DNA of 64,000 nucleotides from Caryophanales bacterium UBA1427 (GCA_002329485.1 DCTZ01000040.1:1-64000), one strand, 5' to 3'. Counted from the first letter of the stretch, positions 41,714 through 51,015 are shown. Translations and numbers: made by a program. Notes: generated from the letters alone by a model not told the origin.

Positions 41714-44158
41714 ATGAAAAAATCGCTGAGTTTCACGACTTTCATCTTAATCCTTTTTTCCTTAGGATCAGCTGTGGGAACAGTTTATTTTAGTCGTTCA
41801 ACCATTCCGAACGCGGAATACATAACCTACATCATGTTGGTCGTTTTGGTTGCTTCCTTGGCGAATTTAATCAGCCGTTTCCAACGAAGGGTGCAATTGA
41901 AACGCGAACGGATGTTGGAGAACCGCCTCGGATTATGGAATAATATTTCTTACAAAGTCAAAAAAGCGGGCGAAACCGCTTTTAACGAATTGCCCATCGG
42001 AATAATCGTTATCAACAATCAGTTTACCGTAATGTGGGCGAACAAAGCCGCAAAACGCATCTTTTTAAGCCCGCTGGAAAAAATCAATCTGGAAAACATT
42101 TCGCAACAAGTCTTTTTATCCTTAAGCCAGGGCGAAAAAGAATTTGTAGCCGATATCTACGGCAAAGTCTATAAAATTATCTATCTGGCTGAACACAATG
42201 TCGTTTATTTTTCCGATATCACCGAAATGGTGCAAACGGAAACCAAATACAAAAACCGGATTATGGGTATCGGTTATATCAATATCGATAACCTCGAAGA
42301 AGCGCTGGTTGATTTTGATGTTCAGGAACGAGCCGAATACATGGGCAAAATCATCGGGATTATTGCCAAATGGTCGGAAAGTTTCGGAATCTACGTCCGC
42401 GCCTACAGCGACAACCGGTTTTTGATTCTCATGGATCAACAGCAGTTAAACGAAATCATGAAATCGAATTTCGTCATATTGGACGAAATCAAAACCGTGT
42501 GGCGCGGCACCAAACTGATTCGCATCAGTTTAAGTATCGGAATTGCCTGTTTGGATATCAACATCGACGACCTTTCCAAGGTGGCACTCGAACAGCTCGA
42601 TCTCGCGTTAAACCGCGGGGGCGACCAGGCGATTGTCAAAGTTCAGGACCATACGTATTTCTTCGGTGCCAAAACCGATGCTTTGCAAAAAGATTCCAAA
42701 GTGGAAATCCGCGTCAAGAGCGAAGAACTCCAGGATTTAATTAGACAGGCGAGTTCCGTGTTCGTCATGGGCCATAAAGCCATCGATGCCGATGGCTTCG
42801 GGGCAACCCTCGGTATTTATAAGCTTGCCAAATCGATGGACAAAAAAGCCTATATGATTTTGGATCCCAAAAGCATGGATATTACGGTGGAACGGATTTT
42901 CGATTCCATCAACAAAGAATATATCGGTTTAATGAAAGATATCGTCGATCCGACCGAAGCGCAGAAAATAATCGATGACGACAGTCTGTTGGTTGTCGTC
43001 GATTGCCAGGCCGAATGGCTGGTCATCGACCCGAAAGTCCTAAAGAAAGCCGGGAAGGTTGCGGTTATCGACCATCACAGAAAAGGCCAGGGTGCCATCA
43101 ACAAACCGGATTTCTACTATTCCAAAACTTCGGCTTCCTCGAGCGTGGAGTTGGTGGTTGAGCTTTTGCAATTTTACGAAGGCGAAATCGAACTCGACGA
43201 ATTGGAAGCTACCTGGATGTTAATCGGTATCATCGTCGATACCAACAACTTCATCTATCGCACCAGCGACAAGACTTTTGAGGTTGCGGCGATTCTGAAA
43301 CGCCACGGAGCGAATATGATGCTTGTCAAGAAGTACTTAAAGGAAAATATGACCGAAAAGATGATGCGCAACGAATTTCTTGACAACCTCGAAATTTACA
43401 AAGAAAAAGTCGGTATCGCCGTCAGTCGGAACACCACCATTTACGAACGGGCTACTTTGGCCAAGATTTCCGACGAAATCATTTCGATTATGGGCATCAG
43501 CGCCGGCTTTACCGTCGGTTACATCGGGGAAAACGAAGTTGGTATCAGCGCCCGGAGTCTAGGCGAAGTTAACGTCCAGGTTATCATGGAACGTTTGGGC
43601 GGCGGAGGGCATTTGAATAATGCGGCGGCGCAGATTAAGGATACCGATATTCCGACCGTCGTCAAACAAATCAAACAATTAATGGATGATTATTTGGAGA
43701 AAGAGGAAAATATGAAGGTAATATTGATTAAAGAAGTTAAAGGCCGAGGAAAACGCGGCGATATTATCGATTTGCAACCTGGTTTTGCCAATCACTTGAT
43801 TCGCAACGGTCAAGCGGTCATCGCATCCGCCGAAAACCTGAAGACTTTGGAACGCGAAAAACGCGAATCCGAAATCAAAGCCGAAAAGCACTTGCAGGAA
43901 ATAAAGGAACTCAAGAAATTAATCGAAGCGACCCCAATCAAAATCGGTGTCCGGGTCGGCAGCGAAGGCAAGCTGTTCGGTTCCGTTTCCATGAAACAGG
44001 TTGTGGATACTTTCGAAAAAGAAACCGGCATTGCCTTGGATAAACGGAAAATCAATTCGGTGGACAGTATTACCGCTTTGGGTACTTACGATATTCCGAT
44101 TCAACTTCATAAAGAAGTGGTGGCTACCATCCGCCTTTATGTTGTCGAAAAGGAGTAA
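41714..44158 (+). CDS. gdpP-rplI: Cyclic-di-AMP phosphodiesterase GdpP fused to ribosomal protein L9
   Basis: 814 residues in one frame. Residues 1-666 are GdpP: two membrane helices (about 8-55), a degenerate PAS (about 80-150), a degenerate GGDEF (RAYSDNRFLILMD in place of the active loop), the DHH domain (GHKAIDADGFGAT near 350, VIDHHRKGQG near 455) and DHHA1 (GGGGHLNNAAAQI near 635). Residues 667-814 are a complete L9 of 148 residues (MKVILIKEVKGRGKRGDIIDLQPGFANHLI). No stop separates them. The L9 methionine (43712) has GAGGA five to six bases before it, so separate L9 could be made by internal initiation. In Bacillus, gdpP, rplI and dnaC are separate adjacent genes. Confidence 0.93.
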   Translation: MKKSLSFTTFILILFSLGSAVGTVYFSRSTIPNAEYITYIMLVVLVASLANLISRFQRRVQLKRERMLENRLGLWNNISYKVKKAGETAFNELPIGIIVINNQFTVMWANKAAKRIFLSPLEKINLENISQQVFLSLSQGEKEFVADIYGKVYKIIYLAEHNVVYFSDITEMVQTETKYKNRIMGIGYINIDNLEEALVDFDVQERAEYMGKIIGIIAKWSESFGIYVRAYSDNRFLILMDQQQLNEIMKSNFVILDEIKTVWRGTKLIRISLSIGIACLDINIDDLSKVALEQLDLALNRGGDQAIVKVQDHTYFFGAKTDALQKDSKVEIRVKSEELQDLIRQASSVFVMGHKAIDADGFGATLGIYKLAKSMDKKAYMILDPKSMDITVERIFDSINKEYIGLMKDIVDPTEAQKIIDDDSLLVVVDCQAEWLVIDPKVLKKAGKVAVIDHHRKGQGAINKPDFYYSKTSASSSVELVVELLQFYEGEIELDELEATWMLIGIIVDTNNFIYRTSDKTFEVAAILKRHGANMMLVKKYLKENMTEKMMRNEFLDNLEIYKEKVGIAVSRNTTIYERATLAKISDEIISIMGISAGFTVGYIGENEVGISARSLGEVNVQVIMERLGGGGHLNNAAAQIKDTDIPTVVKQIKQLMDDYLEKEENMKVILIKEVKGRGKRGDIIDLQPGFANHLIRNGQAVIASAENLKTLEREKRESEIKAEKHLQEIKELKKLIEATPIKIGVRVGSEGKLFGSVSMKQVVDTFEKETGIALDKRKINSVDSITALGTYDIPIQLHKEVVATIRLYVVEKE

Positions 44159-44161
44159 GCC

Positions 44162-45592
44162 ATGGAACAGGTACGCAGCGTTCCTTTCAACCACGAAGCC
44201 GAAGCTTATGTCTTAGGCAGTATTCTGATTGACAACAATTTAATGAATACGGTCATCGGTAAACTCGATGCCCGGGATTTCTATGACGAAAACCATAAAA
44301 TCATTTATGAGGCGATGGTTATCCTTTTCAAGGAAAACGCCCGAATCGAATTTGCCACTTTAATCGATGCCATCCGTCGGACCGGCAAGAACTTAAGCGT
44401 GGATCCGCGCGATTATATCTTTAACTTAATCGATTTGGTTCCGTCCACGGTACCGCTTCCCGCTTATTTGGAAATCGTATCCGAAAAAGCGGTCGAACGG
44501 GAATTGCTCGGTCAGATGCGCGAAATTTCTGACGACATTTTGCTCGGCAGAATGGGGTTTAACCAGATTCTCGACAAAACCGAAGACCGGATTCAGGGCT
44601 TGATCAAAAAACGGAAAACTTCCAAGTTTTTGACGATTGAAAAAGCCGCCCATCAGGTTTTCTCGCATATCGAACGTTTCCACAGCGATAAAATGAACGT
44701 AACCGGTTTATCCACCGGTTTCAAACGTTTGGACAAAGCTACCTTCGGTTTGCAAAAAGGCGAACTGATTATTTTGGCCGCCCGCCCGTCGGTCGGTAAA
44801 TCGGCGTTTGCGTTGAATTTGGCCGTCAATGTTGCCAAACACAACAAGGCCCATGTGGCGTTTTTCTCGCTGGAAATGAGTATCGAACAATTGATGATGC
44901 GTTTGTTCAGCTATCAATCGTTTATCCCGATGTCCAAAATCCGCCGCGGCGATTTGACCGAACGGGAAATGATTTTGTTGGGACATGCGCGGGAAGATTT
45001 GAAAAGCCATAATATTTATTTCGACGAATCGAATGCGTCCGATATTTATGAAATCCGGGCCAAGTGCCGGGATCTCAAACTTCAGGATAAACTCGATTTG
45101 GTCATTATCGACTACCTGCAACTCATTACTTCGTCCGACCGCGAACAGAACCGACAGGCGGAAGTTGCCAAAATTTCCCGAAACCTGAAGATTTTGGCCA
45201 AGGAATTGGAAGTTCCGATTATTGCGCTTTCGCAGCTTTCGCGGATGGTCGAAACCCGCGAAGAAAAACGCCCGGTACTGTCCGACCTTCGGGAATCGGG
45301 AAGTATCGAACAGGACGCCGACATAGTCATGTTCTTATACCGTCCGGATGATGCCAAAAAACGGCGCCGCGGTAAAGACAAAGAAGAAGTTCAATACGAT
45401 GTCGTCGAAGCAGCCAAAATCGAAGAAGAAACCCAGGAAGTCAGCATTGACCTCCTGATTGCTAAAAACCGTCAGGGTTCCTTGACTGATATCAATTACA
45501 AATTCATTCCAAGCGAATCGCGGTTTATCGAAGAAAAATTTACGACGGTTAAAGTCAAGAAATCGACGCAAACTGTCACAGAAGAAGAATAA
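44162..45592 (+). CDS. dnaB: Replicative DNA helicase
   Basis: 476 residues (DnaC in Bacillus naming). The N-terminal primase-binding domain starts VPFNHEAEAYVLGSILID. The RecA-like motor has Walker A ARPSVGKSAFALNLA, Walker B LDLVIIDYLQLI, and DLRESGSIEQDADIVMFLYRP. A Lys/Arg/Glu-rich stretch (DDAKKRRRGKDKEEVQ) extends the loop near residue 400. It unwinds DNA at the replication fork. It follows the GdpP-L9 gene by three bases. Confidence 0.96.
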   Translation: MEQVRSVPFNHEAEAYVLGSILIDNNLMNTVIGKLDARDFYDENHKIIYEAMVILFKENARIEFATLIDAIRRTGKNLSVDPRDYIFNLIDLVPSTVPLPAYLEIVSEKAVERELLGQMREISDDILLGRMGFNQILDKTEDRIQGLIKKRKTSKFLTIEKAAHQVFSHIERFHSDKMNVTGLSTGFKRLDKATFGLQKGELIILAARPSVGKSAFALNLAVNVAKHNKAHVAFFSLEMSIEQLMMRLFSYQSFIPMSKIRRGDLTEREMILLGHAREDLKSHNIYFDESNASDIYEIRAKCRDLKLQDKLDLVIIDYLQLITSSDREQNRQAEVAKISRNLKILAKELEVPIIALSQLSRMVETREEKRPVLSDLRESGSIEQDADIVMFLYRPDDAKKRRRGKDKEEVQYDVVEAAKIEEETQEVSIDLLIAKNRQGSLTDINYKFIPSESRFIEEKFTTVKVKKSTQTVTEEE

Positions 45593-45630
45593 AACAAATA
45601 TTATATATATATTGAGAAGGAGAATATTTA

Positions 45631-46698
45631 ATGAAAGATCGACTCGAAGGGATGAAAAACCGCTATGAGCAAATCAACCAGATGTTATCCGATGTATCGA
45701 TCGTAAGCGACCTTAAAAAACTGAAAGAATTAAGCAAGGAACAACGCCAACTCGAAAAAATCGTTGTGCGCTATCAGGATTTGTTGGACGCCGAAAAAGA
45801 ACTGCAGGATTTGAAAACTTTGGTTAAAGACGAAGATCCCGACATTCGCGATATGGCGCAGGACGAATTGGAAAAATGCCTTGCCAAAATCGAGAAAATT
45901 GAACAGGAACTGAAAATTTTGTTGATCCCGAAAGACCCCAATGACGAAAAAGACGTTATCATCGAAATCCAGGGCGCAGCCGGAGGCGATGAAGCGAATA
46001 TTTTTGCGGGGGACTTGTACCGGATGTATATGAAGTATATCGAATCGAAAGGCTGGAGAGCGGAATTATTGGATGCCCAGGTTTCCGAAGCAGGCGGCTT
46101 CAGTTATATCAGCTTTTCCGTAACCGGCGATTCGGTATATTCTTTCCTGAAGTACGAATCTGGTTCTCACCGGGTGCAAAGAGTTCCGGCGACCGAATCG
46201 CAGGGACGCATCCATACTTCGACCGCTACCGTGCTTGTTATGCCGGAAGCCGATGAAATCGAAGTCAACCTCGACATGAACGATGTCAGAATCGATACCT
46301 TCTGTTCTTCGGGTCCCGGAGGACAAAGCGTCAACACTACAAAATCCGCCGTGCGGGTTACCCATATTCCGACCGGAATTGTGGTTTCGTGCCAAGACGC
46401 CAAGAGCCAGCACGAAAACAAAGCCAACGCTTTGAAAGTATTGCAGGCCCGTCTTTATGAACGGATGCTTGCCGAACGAGAAGCCAAAGAAGGACAGGAA
46501 CGTTTGTCGAAAGTCGGCCGGGGAGAACGTTCGGAAAAAATCAGAACTTACAATTATCCTCAAAACCGGGTTACCGACCATCGCATCGGTTTTACCATTC
46601 AGCAGCTTGACCGCGTAATGGAAGGTAAACTCGATCCTATCATCGAAGCATTGATTGCCCATGATCAAGAACAAGCACTAAAAGGCTCTGCAGAGTAA
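45631..46698 (+). CDS. prfA: Peptide chain release factor 1
   Basis: 355 residues. The catalytic GGQ lies in SSGPGGQSVNTTKSAVRVTHIPTG. The codon-recognition region holds the P-A-T motif (RVPATESQGR), which marks RF1 (UAA/UAG). RF1 acts at one of the two stops in the FliB-like gene at 15846. It is followed by prmC, which methylates the GGQ glutamine. Confidence 0.96.
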   Translation: MKDRLEGMKNRYEQINQMLSDVSIVSDLKKLKELSKEQRQLEKIVVRYQDLLDAEKELQDLKTLVKDEDPDIRDMAQDELEKCLAKIEKIEQELKILLIPKDPNDEKDVIIEIQGAAGGDEANIFAGDLYRMYMKYIESKGWRAELLDAQVSEAGGFSYISFSVTGDSVYSFLKYESGSHRVQRVPATESQGRIHTSTATVLVMPEADEIEVNLDMNDVRIDTFCSSGPGGQSVNTTKSAVRVTHIPTGIVVSCQDAKSQHENKANALKVLQARLYERMLAEREAKEGQERLSKVGRGERSEKIRTYNYPQNRVTDHRIGFTIQQLDRVMEGKLDPIIEALIAHDQEQALKGSAE

Positions 46699-46734
46699 AG
46701 CAGTGCTTTTTCTTGCTTTTAACAGAGGTTAGCC

Positions 46735-47586
46735 ATGACGTATCGCGAATTTTATTATCAATCTTTAAAAGAGGCAGAAAAAACCGACCGCGAACCTTCC
46801 GGAATCAAATGGCTTTTTTTGGCGGTTACCCAAAAAAGTTTCGCCGATTTTGTTTTATCATGGCACGAACCGATTCCCGATACGGAATTTAAGATTTTAA
46901 ACGAACTAATCGGGAAGTATCTTTACGAATTGCAGCCGATTCAGTATCTGCTCGGCAAAACGACCTTTTACGGTTTGGATCTAATCTTAAGTCCCGCGGT
47001 CTTGATTCCCCGTTTCGAAACCGAAGAACTCGTCGAACGGATAATTCATTGGATTGAAAAATCCGGCAACAATAATTTACGGTTGGTTGATTTGGGCACC
47101 GGAAGCGGCGCAATCGCTTTGGCCGTAAAGAAAACATGTCCCGATGTTTCGGTGATTGCCACCGACTTATCCGAAAAAGCTTTGGAAATCGCGCGGAAAA
47201 ATGCCGAAAAACATCATTTGGCGGTAGACTTTTTGCAAGGCAATTGGCTGGAACCGCTCATTGCCAAAAACGAAAAAGTAAACGTCATTGTTTCCAATCC
47301 GCCGTATATTCCCGAACAAGGCCCCGTTAACGAAGATGTTTTGCAAAACGAACCGGCTTTGGCGCTGTTTGCGGGGGAGGACGGTTTGGCTGCTTACCGG
47401 GCTATCCTGAAAGATGCCAAGAAAGTCTTGCTTTACCCCGGTTTGATTGCTTTCGAACATGGTTTTGACCAAGCGGAAGAAATCAAAAAAATCGCCCAAG
47501 CCTATTTTTTGAATAGCGTAGTTTCGACATACTGCGATATGCAGGGAAAGCCGCGCATAACCTGGATTGAGATAGGAAGTGAATAA
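46735..47586 (+). CDS. prmC: Release factor glutamine methyltransferase
   Basis: 283 residues. SAM site LVDLGTGSGAIALAVKK; substrate motif NPPYIPE (the NPPY of glutamine methyltransferases); YLLGKTTFYGLDLILSPAVLIPRFETEELVE before them. It methylates the GGQ Gln of RF1 and RF2. Order prfA-prmC is conserved in Bacilli. Confidence 0.95.
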   Translation: MTYREFYYQSLKEAEKTDREPSGIKWLFLAVTQKSFADFVLSWHEPIPDTEFKILNELIGKYLYELQPIQYLLGKTTFYGLDLILSPAVLIPRFETEELVERIIHWIEKSGNNNLRLVDLGTGSGAIALAVKKTCPDVSVIATDLSEKALEIARKNAEKHHLAVDFLQGNWLEPLIAKNEKVNVIVSNPPYIPEQGPVNEDVLQNEPALALFAGEDGLAAYRAILKDAKKVLLYPGLIAFEHGFDQAEEIKKIAQAYFLNSVVSTYCDMQGKPRITWIEIGSE

Positions 47587-47587
47587 T

Positions 47588-48436
47588 ATGAAAATATTAT
47601 TGTTTATTATGCTTTCTTTCGGACTGTTGTCCGCCAAAACCAACGAAACCTTCAAAAACGCTGTCAGCGACAATTACCAATATTATCAGGAAGTAATTGC
47701 GGAAGAAACGGCGGCGGTGCGAATCGATGTTTATTTGGGTTTGATTGGGGAACAGTTTTCTTTGAGCATTTTTTACGAAGAAGTCAACAGTTCGCAAAAC
47801 CATCATCTTTTGTTGATTGCCAAAGGCAAAACCTCAACCCTTGCTTCGTCAAGCAGCCGGGGATACTTTTACAAGCGCAAGGTCGATAAGGGCGAAACCG
47901 TCCAGCTTCAAATTGTTTCCGGAGCGCAAAATACGCTCTTTAAGCAATACGATATCGATATTCCAAGCGATGTCAATGCTTTCAAACAGACGGCTTCCCA
48001 AGGCAAAGGATTAAACGAATTTCCGTCCAGTACCTGGACATTGAAATTATCCACTCTGATGATAATCGGGATTTTGGTTTTCTTGGGTTTGAGCATGCTT
48101 TTTGTGATTATTTTGTTAATCGTCTTCCGAAAGAAAAAAGGCATTTTCTCGCAAAAAGCAACCGAACAAAGAATGAAACGTTTCGAAAACGTCTCTTTCT
48201 ATTACGGTTCATCTCCGAATAGTGACGAATCCGAAAACGAAGAGGAAGAAGAACACAAAGTTTGGGACATCGACCCAAACGATTATACGGTCGATTACGA
48301 AGATAAAAAAACCAAAGACGAACAAATCGATGAATTGTTTAAAGCCTATAAAGCCGGCAAAATCTCCGAAAGCGATTTGAATGCCGCGCTCAGAGCAATA
48401 TGGGCGGAAGAAGATGATCGCGATGAGAATAAGTAG
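47588..48436 (+). CDS. Secreted/membrane protein with SHOCT-like C terminus
   Basis: 282 residues from the ATG at 47588 (AGGAAGTG ribosome binding site). A short signal-like helix (MKILLFIMLSFGLLSA) and a membrane helix near 158-183 place about 135 residues outside. The cytoplasmic tail is very acidic (SDESENEEEEEHKVWD) and ends in a 30-residue SHOCT-like motif (DEQIDELFKAYKAGKISESDLNAALRAIW). Not recognised as a named family. It lies between prmC and tsaC, where Bacillus has other genes. Confidence 0.6.
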   Translation: MKILLFIMLSFGLLSAKTNETFKNAVSDNYQYYQEVIAEETAAVRIDVYLGLIGEQFSLSIFYEEVNSSQNHHLLLIAKGKTSTLASSSSRGYFYKRKVDKGETVQLQIVSGAQNTLFKQYDIDIPSDVNAFKQTASQGKGLNEFPSSTWTLKLSTLMIIGILVFLGLSMLFVIILLIVFRKKKGIFSQKATEQRMKRFENVSFYYGSSPNSDESENEEEEEHKVWDIDPNDYTVDYEDKKTKDEQIDELFKAYKAGKISESDLNAALRAIWAEEDDRDENK

Positions 48437-49007
48437 TCGCGAATTCTGCCAAATGCCCAAGGAAAATCTCAGGGGCAAAGTTGTCGTTTTTCCGACCGAT
48501 ACCGTCTACGGCATCGGCGCTTTGTTGGACGATCCCGATGGAATTGCCAAAATCTATCGTATCAAACACCGGGACGAACAAAAGCCTTTGGCGATTTTGG
48601 TAGGCGAGATTGAAGCGATTTATCCTTTTGTCAGGGAAATCGGCCCCGAAGCAAAAAGAATTATGGAAGAGTATTGGCCGGGGGAATTGACCCTGATTTT
48701 CGAAAAGGCTTCAGACCTGCCGGGTAGTCTTACCCTAAATCTACCGACTATCGGTTTTAGGATGCCGGATTCCGAGATAGCCTTGGCGATTCTTCGCCGT
48801 TTCGGCCCGCTTGCCACCACAAGCATCAATCTCAGCGGTCAGGAACCGCTCAACAGTATCGCCGAAATCGAAGCTCAATTCGGAGACCAAATTGACTATT
48901 TGATTACCGATCAAGTGACTTTATCGAAAACATCTTCCACGGTTATCGATGTTACGAAAAAGCCTTTTAGGATTCTTCGTCAGGGCAATATCAAAATTAA
49001 GGTATAA
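48423..49007 (+). CDS. tsaC: L-threonylcarbamoyladenylate synthase, YrdC/Sua5 family
   Basis: 194 residues from the ATG at 48423, overlapping the end of the previous gene; an ATG at 48414 is an alternative. Motifs: VVVFPTDTVYGIGALLDD, IYRIKHRDEQKPLAILVG, YWPGELTLIFEK, GFRMPDS and TSINLSGQEPLNS. It makes the carbamoyl-threonyl adenylate used for t6A37 in tRNAs that read ANN codons, including the tRNA-Thr at 59537. Bacillus has the same gene (ywlC) beside spoIIR. Confidence 0.93.
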   Translation: MRISSREFCQMPKENLRGKVVVFPTDTVYGIGALLDDPDGIAKIYRIKHRDEQKPLAILVGEIEAIYPFVREIGPEAKRIMEEYWPGELTLIFEKASDLPGSLTLNLPTIGFRMPDSEIALAILRRFGPLATTSINLSGQEPLNSIAEIEAQFGDQIDYLITDQVTLSKTSSTVIDVTKKPFRILRQGNIKIKV

Positions 49008-49015
49008 TTTTTGGC

Positions 49016-49050
49016 AAACATCACCAAACTAATGAAGGTGATGTTTTTTT
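49016..49050 (+). terminator. Hairpin with T7 tail that also holds the spoIIR ribosome binding site
   Basis: AAACATCACC (49016-49025) pairs perfectly with GGTGATGTTT (49037-49046) around an 11-base loop, and seven Ts (49044-49050) run into the spoIIR ATG at 49051. It looks like the intrinsic terminator of tsaC, but its right arm is also the only ribosome-binding-like sequence (AAGGTG) for spoIIR. Confidence 0.75.
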
Positions 49051-49554
49051 ATGCGTCAGGCAGGGAAAATTTTGCTTTTGGGGCTGTTTGTTTTTTTGGC
49101 GGTCCGATTGATTGACAAACCTAAAACCGACGATTATCCCCGTATCCGGGTCATTGCGGCGGGCGATTCCGCTTCCGACCAAGCGGAAAAATACCGGGTA
49201 GTCGAAGTACTATTAAAAATCATCGACGAGAACGGTTTTCACGAGCAACTGGATGAATTATCCGTGCAAAACCGAATCAAAGCCCAAATTGCCCAAAATG
49301 CGGCCTTAAATCACGAAATAAACATATCCTACCAAACGATAGCCTATCCTGCCAAAACGCTGAACGGGAAGTTCATTCCTGGCGGAAATTACGAAACTTT
49401 GGTCGTGGAGTTGGGGGAAGCCGAAGGGAAAAACTGGTGGAGTATTCTTTACCCCGAGTATTACGGCTTGTCTTATGAAGACCGGCTGTCCTTTGAAGAA
49501 ATCGAATTGAAAAGCTATGTCTACGAAAAGTGGATAAAGAGAAAGAATAAATAA
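49051..49554 (+). CDS. spoIIR: Stage II sporulation protein R
   Basis: 167 residues. One N-terminal membrane or signal helix (GKILLLGLFVFLAVRLI), then IRVIAAGDSASDQAEKYRV near the start and FIPGGNYETLVVELGEAEGKNWWSILYPEY near the end. Both follow the SpoIIR signatures (IRF-R-V-I-A-NSDS..DQ and PAGEYEALRI-x-G-EGxG-NWWCVLFP). The usual Cys after NWW is Ser here. SpoIIR is made in the forespore and activates SpoIIGA so that pro-sigma-E is cut in the mother cell. Its position after prfA-prmC and beside tsaC matches Bacillus. Confidence 0.9.
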   Translation: MRQAGKILLLGLFVFLAVRLIDKPKTDDYPRIRVIAAGDSASDQAEKYRVVEVLLKIIDENGFHEQLDELSVQNRIKAQIAQNAALNHEINISYQTIAYPAKTLNGKFIPGGNYETLVVELGEAEGKNWWSILYPEYYGLSYEDRLSFEEIELKSYVYEKWIKRKNK

Positions 49555-49596
49555 CCAATCGGGCTTATTTTTCATATACTTTAACGAGGTGTTAAA

Positions 49597-50022
49597 GTGG
49601 AGGTTATTCATGCCAACGAAAAAAGCCGACCATTGATTGAGAGTTTTTTTAAGAAACTCCCGTTGCTTGAGGATATCAGCGAAGAGCTGCTGGTCAATAC
49701 GGTTATTCTTTCGGAAAACGACATTATCAAAGGACTCGTATCCTATGAATGTTTTGATAAAATCGCTTTGATTCGTTTTTTTATCTTTCAGAAAGAGTTG
49801 CCCGAAAATTGGCTGAAAACCTTAATGGAAGAAGTTTTGCAAAAAATGAAAGCCAACCGAATCAAAAAGGTTCTTTCTTTTGTTACCCAGCCGAAAATGG
49901 TACCGATCTTTTCCTCCTTCGGGTTTTCGGAAGTTGATAAAAAGAACCTTTATTTGGATGAAACGCCCCTTGCCAAGACCGATTTTAACTTAAATCAGGT
50001 CATGGTTTATTCGCTTGGTTAA
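49597..50022 (+). CDS. YwlB-like GNAT-type protein
   Basis: 141 residues, GTG start after ACGAGGTG. Shape of a small GNAT domain: KGLVSYECFDKIALIRFFIFQKELPENWLKTLMEEVLQKMKANRIKKVLSFVTQPKMVPIFSSFGFSEVDK. In Bacillus a GNAT gene, ywlB, lies between spoIIR and ywlC, so synteny supports a YwlB-like role. The acetyl-CoA loop is weak. Substrate unknown. Confidence 0.6.
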   Translation: MEVIHANEKSRPLIESFFKKLPLLEDISEELLVNTVILSENDIIKGLVSYECFDKIALIRFFIFQKELPENWLKTLMEEVLQKMKANRIKKVLSFVTQPKMVPIFSSFGFSEVDKKNLYLDETPLAKTDFNLNQVMVYSLG

Positions 50023-50054
50023 GCTTTTGCTTTGTTTCCATCATAAAGCCTTCG

Positions 50055-50077
50055 ATCTTGCCGAAGCAAGATTTTTT
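50055..50077 (+). terminator. Terminator after the YwlB-like gene
   Basis: ATCTTGC and GCAAGAT pair around the stable tetraloop CGAA, followed by six Ts. Confidence 0.85.
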
Positions 50078-50154
50078 GCTTCTCAAGCACTTTATTATAT
50101 AATTTTACAAGTTTGTCGATATTTGATATAATTAGTATATAAGGAAGTATAGAT

Positions 50155-51015
50155 ATGAAGAAGATTAGATTTATTATTGACAGTACATTCGGAATAGCAC
50201 CTGAATACCTTGAAAAGTATCAAATCTTGGTAAACCCCTTAAACGTAATCGTCGACGGGGTGAGTTATCTGGACGGTGTGGAAATCCAAGTTAAAGATGT
50301 TATGGAATATGTCGCCCAAGGGAAAAAAGTGACCACTTCGCAACCTTCTCCAGGCAGTTACAAGTTATTGTATGACCGTGCTTTCAACGAAGGGGCCGAT
50401 TATGTTATCTGCCTGACTATTTCTTCGCTTTTAAGCGGAACGGTTCATTCGGCCGCAACGGCCCGGGAAATGCACAGCCGCAAGGAAGATATCTTCGTTC
50501 ACGATACTTTGGCCGTCAATATCGAAGCCGCAATGCTTTTGGAAACCGGAATCGAAGCGATGGAACAAGGGAAGCATCCTGCCGAAATAATCGAAATTAT
50601 CAAGAAAAATAAACCGGAAAGCGGCGTCTTGTTAAACCTCGTAACGCTGGACAATCTGCTTTATTCCGGAAGAGTGTCGCGCATGAAAGCCTTCATCGGC
50701 AATCTCCTTCATGTCAAACCGGTAGTATTGTACAAGGATGCCAAAGTAATGATTCTGAAAAAATTCCGTTCCGAAAAAAAGGTTTACCATTATTTTGTCG
50801 AGTACTGCCAACACCTGCAAAAAAAACACCAAGGGCGCATCCGTTTGCGCTTGTCCCATGTGAATGCGATAGACAGAGTAAACCGTTTGTATGAGGTCTT
50901 GTCCGAAGGTTTGCCCGGTGTCAAGATTGAAATGGGCATGGAAATAACACCGCTGATGGCGATTTACATCGCATACGGCGGTATCGCCGTAGCGTGGATA
51001 TTTGAACGTGATTAG
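50155..51015 (+). CDS. DegV family protein (fatty-acid-binding FakB type)
   Basis: 286 residues. FIIDSTFGIAPEYLEKYQILVNPLNVIVDGVSYLDG at the start, TTSQPSPGSY, LSGTVHSAATARE, and the GRVSRMKAFIGNLLHVKPVV segment are family features. DegV/FakB proteins bind a fatty acid and present it to FakA for phosphorylation. It has TATAAT about 20 bases upstream. Confidence 0.9.
   Translation: MKKIRFIIDSTFGIAPEYLEKYQILVNPLNVIVDGVSYLDGVEIQVKDVMEYVAQGKKVTTSQPSPGSYKLLYDRAFNEGADYVICLTISSLLSGTVHSAATAREMHSRKEDIFVHDTLAVNIEAAMLLETGIEAMEQGKHPAEIIEIIKKNKPESGVLLNLVTLDNLLYSGRVSRMKAFIGNLLHVKPVVLYKDAKVMILKKFRSEKKVYHYFVEYCQHLQKKHQGRIRLRLSHVNAIDRVNRLYEVLSEGLPGVKIEMGMEITPLMAIYIAYGGIAVAWIFERD

Noticed and set aside
46670..46725. 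Terminator between prfA and prmC
   Set aside because: Seven paired bases around a loop over 20 bases that overlaps the end of prfA; too weak, and prmC follows at once.
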